Part shown: in pieces, positions 6,101-10,124 of the stretch
How positions within the stretch are numbered: the stretch's first letter is position 1
Layout: each line of letters opens with the position of its first letter
NCBI GenBank assembly: GCA_001969505.1
Contig: LSSK01000611.1
Location: 1-10,124, forward strand
Source: Zancudomyces culisetae
Lineage: Eukaryota > Kickxellomycota > Harpellomycetes > Harpellales > Legeriomycetaceae
Direction: 5' to 3'
Length of the DNA: 10,124 bases
The notes under the pieces: model-generated
The model's input: the letters and a program-made list of their open reading frames with translations, nothing else
What the model was told of the DNA's origin: nothing
Database searches by the model: none
Made by a program: the position numbers and the translations under genes

Positions 6101-6919
6101 TTACATATTTTCAAATATTTCTTCGAAATCGACCATTTTTTGATCCTCATCGTCTGGTAATCTCAGATTCTCCGTTTTTTCGAGCAGCTCGTTCACTCGT
6201 CCATCGAATACGTATTTTCTGTCGGCCCAATTGATGTCTGTACTGTCGTCTATACTCGATTGGCTTGTTGATGAATCGCTTTCATCTTCGTGTATTTTGT
6301 TTTTTGTTCTTCTCCACTCTAGGTTTCCGGAGTTACTAGCTATAGTCTGTTTTACATTTTGGAATAACTTATTATTTTTTAACTTTATTTTATTTTTTAT
6401 TTCTTCTGTTTCATTTATATTAATTTTTATGACTATATCTTTTGTGTTTTTTTTGTTTTTATTGTTTTTTCTGTTATTAATGTTTTTTCTGTTTATAAAT
6501 GTATTATCCTTATAACTACTATTTTTATATGTATTGTTAAATCTATTAGCTTTTAAATGGTTATTTAATATTTTTCTTCTATTTGAAATGTCCTTTTCAT
6601 TTTGAATAGCCTTTATCCGATCCGATTCGATCTCGTCTTTCTCTATTTCGTCAAATAGCTTTTGATACCCATTGTCGAATGTGTTACTACTGTTTTTTCG
6701 GGTGTATATAGAGATTCCTTGTCGATCCAAAGACAGGGAACCTTAGGCTTTTGATAGACAGATGTTAGCTATAGGACTTCTTCCACACTTGAAACATAAT
6801 CGGTTTGATGTAAAGAATTTTTTTCTTTCATCAGTATTTGTGTCTACTGGTATTCGCTCGCCAGCAACACTTATATATGCTTTGTTATAATTACTTTGAT
6901 TTTTGTTCCGTTTTAACAT
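6101..6919 (-). pseudogene. gag: Gag C-terminal half (Gag1) with zinc knuckle and N/K-rich spacer
   Basis: One frame runs from an ATG at 6917-6919 to a TAA at 6101-6103, broken once by TAA at 6743-6745. The first 58 codons end in the knuckle CFKCGRSPIANIC (6758-6796). This is one residue shorter than C-x2-C-x4-H-x4-C and lacks the His, so it is damaged. About 210 residues then lead to the protease: a stretch very rich in Asn and Lys (near 6380-6560), an acidic Ser/Asp-rich part, and IFENM at the end. The segment links nucleocapsid to protease. I cannot recognise a capsid domain upstream; 6920-7300 gives only short frames. The ATG may not be the true start. The long frame suggests fewer mutations than in Gag2. 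Confidence 0.72.
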
Positions 6920-7360
6920 ATATATGCTTTTACTTGTCTCTATAGGTTATAATTTGAGTGAGTCTACATCATTATATCATATTTTGTTGACTTCACCTTT
7001 TGTTATAACTAGATTTAATTATTTAAATATAAAAACTTGATTTAACAAAAATATTAACTTTATTAAGCTAAAGATAATATTTTTCACTGACGATTTCCAC
7101 AACGAATTTCGGTGGGTTTATATGCTTTTTCTTCAGCGAAATTTTCATGAAATAAACTGTTCGCAAGACTTTGTATATCGAAGAAAAAATATTTTCTTAC
7201 TTCGATAAACAATCAAGGAGTTTGACCCTTGATTAGTTTCATGATTTTCAATGTTGGGGTTTAGTTCAACATTGAGTTGTTTTGGTTTATGTAAAATATT
7301 CTGTTACTTGAAAATTCTGTCGGTAATAAATTAATTTCATTATAACCTTACGCAATTTAC
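6920..7360. other. Region upstream of Gag1, no clear gene, three hairpins
   Basis: This should hold the Gag1 capsid part or the element's leader. The minus strand has an open stretch of 53 codons (including NVELNPNIENHETNQGSNS) and a shorter one in another frame (HENFAEEKAYKP), but neither matches a family I know. Three perfect hairpins lie in 7176-7275. Confidence 0.4.
7176..7275. repeat. Cluster of three successive hairpins
   Basis: Three inverted repeats follow one another: TATCGAAG (7176-7183) with CTTCGATA (7200-7207); AATCAAGG (7211-7218) with CCTTGATT (7227-7234); TCAATGTTG (7248-7256) with CAACATTGA (7267-7275). Stems are 8, 8 and 9 bp, all perfect, with loops of 16, 8 and 10 nt. Single stems of this size are expected by chance in AT-rich DNA; three in 100 bp are less so. 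Confidence 0.6.
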
Positions 7361-8327
7361 TTAACGTACTAAAATGGAAATTAAACTTACATATTTATAA
7401 TCTATTATAGAAATAATTTAATTAAAATTATATTATAGAAAAACGATCTATTGATAAAAATTGGAAATAATATATTTATTAATTTTTCAGAAATAGAAAT
7501 AATAATAAATTAAGACGAAATTTATAAAACAAAGTATAATTTACTCATCAACTGAGACTTTATAAATTATTTATTATGTAAGATTATATTAAATATTAAT
7601 AAGTTACGAACAAGATTACAATATCAAATATCAAATATCAAATATCAAATAATATAAATATAACAATTTATCGATTATAAACTATATATCAAAGAAAAAT
7701 CCATACAAATTGTATTAATAAGTAAATTAATATTTAATTAATAATAACACAAAAATACAATCGAATGTAAGACCAAAACCACAGGCAAGTAAATTTTTAT
7801 CATGCAACTATCTATGATTTATTAAATATAGTATTTAGAAGTTTATAGAAATAGTTTGATAAAAACATTAATCGATTAATGAGAATAATAAAGATTATTA
7901 ATTGTTTTAAGAAGTACAAAACAACAAGTAGAATAGTTCTACATAGTATTATAAATACAAGGTCTTGGATACATGTACGTATAATAGGAATATTTATGGC
8001 GAGTTCTAATGAATTTAGAATTTAATTGTTATAACCATAAAATTTAAATATATTATAGACCGTTATTTCTAGATTAATTTATTTGTAAGTATAATTTCGA
8101 ATTAATAAAATAATCGTAATTAACATTTCGTACTTTCTTTAAACATTCTAGCAATTTTAAAATACTTAATAATATTATAATTAAGTTTTGTCGAATACAA
8201 TTTGTTTATCAAACAAGGTATAAAAAAAATTTCAATAACAAGTACTATCTTATATATAGGTATAAAAACCCTAGTTTATGCATTAAATTCTATTCCTTTG
8301 CTGACAACAATTGTCACTTATAAATAA
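7361..8327. other. AT-rich stretch without a recognisable gene
   Basis: Nearly 1 kb of AT-rich sequence with only short frames on either strand. I see no polypurine tract, LTR end or coding motif. The 7-bp tandem repeat at 7620-7650 is its only clear structure. Confidence 0.6.
7620..7650. repeat. 7-bp tandem repeat, about 4.4 copies
   Basis: The unit ATATCAA is repeated four times without change from 7621, plus a partial copy and one matching base before it. This is a simple minisatellite in AT-rich sequence. Confidence 0.9.
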
Positions 8328-8603
8328 TCATGTACTATACAAAATATTTCACAGCCAGTCTTGACATTAAGAAATAGAAATCTAATAAAATCTCAAATAC
8401 TAATTTTGTTAATGAGTAAAAAAAGTCCGATTGATTCAGACATATGGTATTTGGGTCGATACTTATCTAATAGTGATCGTACAGGAACAACAACTATGAA
8501 AGTCTTTACTGAAAATCATAAACCCATTTTCGCTTTTCATGATCAATTTAATTTGCTAATTAAGATCTCAACGACGGATAGGGCAAATTTAAAAACTATC
8601 TAG
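8328..8603 (+). other. Orphan open frame of 91 codons, unknown
   Basis: An open frame runs from just after a TAA (8325-8327) to TAG (8601-8603). It contains MSKKSPIDSDIWYLGRYLSN and later FTENHKPIFAFHDQFNLL. The first in-frame ATG (8412-8414) leaves 63 residues. I do not recognise a family, signal peptide or membrane segment. Its composition is less extreme than the flanking sequence, which hints at former coding use. It lies about 400 bp upstream of the Gag3 fragment on the same strand and might be part of that element's Gag N-terminus, but no capsid motif supports this. Chance is also possible. Confidence 0.3.
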
Positions 8604-8989
8604 ATTAGAATTAATATTGATATTGTAAGCAAACGATTAAAAAAGTAATATAGAATACGCGAGCAAACTTAAACACCTCTTGATAGATCAAAAATTTCAG
8701 ATATTATACTTAAACGGAACTATATTAAGTTCGTTAATTTCGCTATCATGAAGCGTGTATTTTTAATAATTATTACCAGGGATGATCTATTTAAAGCTGC
8801 GCAAAGATAAACTTTAGTAATATATTTTTTATAAAGCTAACGAATTAACAGATACTACTTAATAAAATATGATACCGGAAATCTGCATTAAGGTCGGGTA
8901 AATCACTTAAGGACATCTCCAAAGATTCGTTAGCATATACACAGTTGATGATTAAGTTTAACGAGGATACAGTCAATTTATTTCAAAAG
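8604..8989. other. AT-rich stretch before Gag3, no clear gene
   Basis: Only short frames are present, the longest about 42 codons (around 8670-8810, containing IKFVNFAIMKRVF). By position it could hold a decayed capsid part of Gag3, but I see no matching motif. Confidence 0.35.
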
Positions 8990-9560
8990 TCGATGAGGTC
9001 GTGGATAAGCGATAAAAAGTAGCTGAAGACAGACAAAAATATTACAGCAAACACGAATAAAGAAGTTCTACATTTTCAATATCGGATACAATAATTGACA
9101 TATCTGTTCCAAATCAAAGGCAACTCGACAGCAACCGGACAGCTATATCGAAAAGAATTATCAAATTAACCTGCTTGACATTGTAGCAGAAGAATTACTA
9201 TTTGAGGAAATTATTGCACTTGAAAAGCAGAAGTTTACCAATATCTCAGAAAGAAATACGAATAGGCGAGTCGGTAGACATGGTTAGGAGTCAACGAAAC
9301 CGAAGTACGTCGAGCTGAAAATACCCCAACAGCGTCACAAATTTCAAACTGTTTAAACAGACATATAACCAAGTCGAAACTTTAAAAACCAAAAACTTTT
9401 CTTTAGTTGAAGAATTAGAAAAAATGTACCCTAATATATAATTAAGAAGTTACTAGAGGATTCTCCAAAGCAGACAAAAGAATTACTTAAACATCTAAAT
9501 ACAGGAGATATTAGTGAAGTTAATGAAATAAATATACCGAAAAAGAAGGTTACTAACTAA
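8990..9560 (+). pseudogene. gag: Broken Gag C-terminal half (Gag3), homologous to Gag2
   Basis: Blocks in several frames align with Gag2 (1925-2690, minus). SQFISKVDEVVDKR (about 8970-9010) resembles the linker before the Gag2 knuckle. At 9063-9110 a knuckle remnant FNIGYNN-stop-HIC keeps spacing but has lost Cys residues. The frame 9099-9284 (62 codons) continues to a stop. Then 9319-9438 ends in NFSLVEELEKMYPNI, against QFSLREDLEKYFPKI in Gag2. A last frame, 9441-9557, gives LLEDSPKQTKELL and NEINIPKKKVTN, against LLDSSKQIAEEW and NEILIQEKAVTS. Similarity is clear but moderate, so the copies diverged long ago or decayed separately. The protease that follows Gag2 is absent; LTR3 starts 12 bp after the stop. 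Confidence 0.7.
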
Positions 9561-9572
9561 AAGGCACTAACC

Positions 9573-9712
9573 TGTCACAGAACGAGATTTATTGAATAAA
9601 CAAGTTGTAATTCTTAGATAATTACAACGAAGCATAAACGGAATGATTAAATATAAGATAAAATATGAAGATTAATTATGGGTATTAAGAAGAAATATTA
9701 TTGGCTATAACA
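9573..9712 (-). repeat. LTR3, 3' LTR of a minus-strand element extending off the right edge
   Basis: On the minus strand this 140-bp segment runs from TGTTATAGCC to CTGTGACA. It matches LTR2 throughout, at a level I judge near 70 percent by eye. It keeps the hairpin GTTGTAATT (9604-9612) with AATTACAAC (9620-9628), stem bases identical to LTR2, and AATAAA (9588-9593, minus) 15 nt before the end. It is preceded on the minus strand by a polypurine tract, so it is the 3' LTR of an element whose pol lies beyond 10124. Confidence 0.8.
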
Positions 9713-9725
9713 TTATCCCCCTCCC
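9713..9725 (-). promoter_or_regulatory. Polypurine tract before LTR3
   Basis: The minus strand reads GGGAGGGGGATAA directly before LTR3, almost the same as the tract before LTR2. Confidence 0.8.
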
Positions 9726-9788
9726 AAAAAAGTATTAAAAGTTTTCTTTTAAACTACCAGTCAAGTAGAGAAACTTTGTATTAAATTA

Positions 9789-9791
9789 ATA

Positions 9792-9825
<34 letters not shown>

Positions 9826-9833
9826 TTTTTTTT
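9789..9833. repeat. (AT)10 followed by T26
   Basis: A dinucleotide run of about 20 bases joins a run of 26 T. On the minus strand, the strand of the local element, this is a poly(A) followed by TA repeats, between module C and the polypurine tract. The matching place near LTR2 (about 1497-1535) has only short A-runs and TA repeats, so the tract has expanded here. Confidence 0.9.
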
Positions 9834-9903
9834 ATATATTTTGTTTATATAAAAATATATAACAATCGAATAAAGGGTTATTCGACTTGAATTTATTTAT
9901 CGA

Positions 9904-10074
9904 AGCTAACGTTGAGAGCCATACCATTCGGTAATTCGCGAATCAATACCGGCTTCCTATTGGAAATTTAGAAGAGGTGGGAGGCTCCGGTGCTCGCTTG
10001 CGCTTGCGCACATTGGCCGCCTATAACCCCACATTCTTACCAGCTGATTCGTCTTCTCCCTGACGATCTTACAG
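9904..10074 (-). repeat. GC-richer module C (SINE-like body)
   Basis: This is the third copy of the module, collinear with B (1256-1425) on the opposite strand. It spans GCTAACGTTGAGAGCC to CGATCTTACAG on the plus strand and shares GAAGAGGTGGGAGGCTCCGG and GCGCACATTGGCCGCCTATA with B. The match continues past the module to AACTCGCTTAA (10091-10101, minus), so B and C lie in related elements. No tRNA-like head is present. Confidence 0.75.
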
Positions 10075-10124
10075 CAAACTCTCTTTATTTTTAAGCGAGT
10101 TGGTTCGATTTTAATTTTTCATTT

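Larger units (their letters stand above)
3517..6919 (-). mobile_element. Decayed Ty3/gypsy Gag-Pol element on the minus strand
   Basis: Gag knuckle, N/K-rich spacer, protease, reverse transcriptase, RNase H and integrase follow each other on one strand in the order that defines Ty3/gypsy elements (protease, RT, RNase H, integrase). The zinc-finger and protease motifs (CFKCG, LLDSGA) differ clearly from those of Gag2-PR2, so this is a separate lineage. No chromodomain, polypurine tract or LTR could be recognised downstream of the integrase, and no LTR upstream of Gag. The domains are listed one by one. Confidence 0.8.

Noticed and set aside
6231-6515. Plus-strand frame giving a hydrophobic, membrane-like protein
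   Set aside because: It is the complement of the N/K-rich Gag1 spacer; AAT/AAA-rich codons read backwards give Phe, Leu and Ile.
7620-7650. Short CRISPR-like array
   Set aside because: It is a direct 7-bp tandem repeat without spacers, in a eukaryotic transposon context.
1229-10101. A single giant transposon with long terminal inverted repeats
   Set aside because: The inverted ends are LTR element 3' ends with their own polypurine tracts, and the match breaks off in gag; the middle holds unrelated element remains.

Overview
The window is an AT-rich stretch (roughly three quarters A+T by eye) of a eukaryotic nuclear genome. It is built almost entirely from broken Ty3/gypsy LTR retrotransposons. 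I see no intact gene, no host gene that I can name, and no prokaryotic feature. Chromodomain-tailed pol ends, the dense nesting and the AT bias would suit a repeat-rich fungus, for example an arbuscular mycorrhizal type. That host assignment is inference; no host marker is present.

Layout. (1) Positions 1-1744, plus strand, hold two 3' ends of one chromovirus family in tandem. Each runs: pol C-terminus with chromodomain, AT-rich spacer with a GC-richer module, polypurine tract, short LTR (LTR1 563-683, LTR2 1606-1744). The first copy appears to be inserted in the integrase C-terminus of the second. (2) Positions 1745-3132, minus strand, hold a broken Gag (capsid part, CCHC knuckle with a stop at its second Cys, tail) and the start of a DTGA protease, cut off by the end of LTR2. 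(3) Positions 3517-6919, minus strand, hold a decayed Gag-Pol of another lineage in canonical order: knuckle, N/K-rich spacer, DSGA protease, reverse transcriptase, RNase H, integrase. (4) Positions 6920-8990 are AT-rich with no recognisable gene; they contain a cluster of three hairpins, a 7-bp tandem repeat and one orphan open frame. (5) Positions about 8990-9560, plus strand, hold a second, divergent copy of the Gag tail of region 2. (6) Positions 9573-10124 hold a third LTR (minus strand), its polypurine tract and a third copy of the GC-richer module. Regions 5-6 therefore mirror, in reverse orientation, positions 1229-2430.

Nothing here should make a working protein: every reading frame is interrupted by stops or frameshifts. 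Best-preserved are the non-coding elements: the LTRs, with a hairpin just upstream of an AATAAA in all three, and the GC-richer, CpG-containing module, present three times in both orientations relative to its host element and once joined to a tRNA-like sequence. The strongest leads are that module (possible SINE), the LTR hairpin/poly(A) arrangement, and the repeated antisense contact between one LTR family and one gag family.
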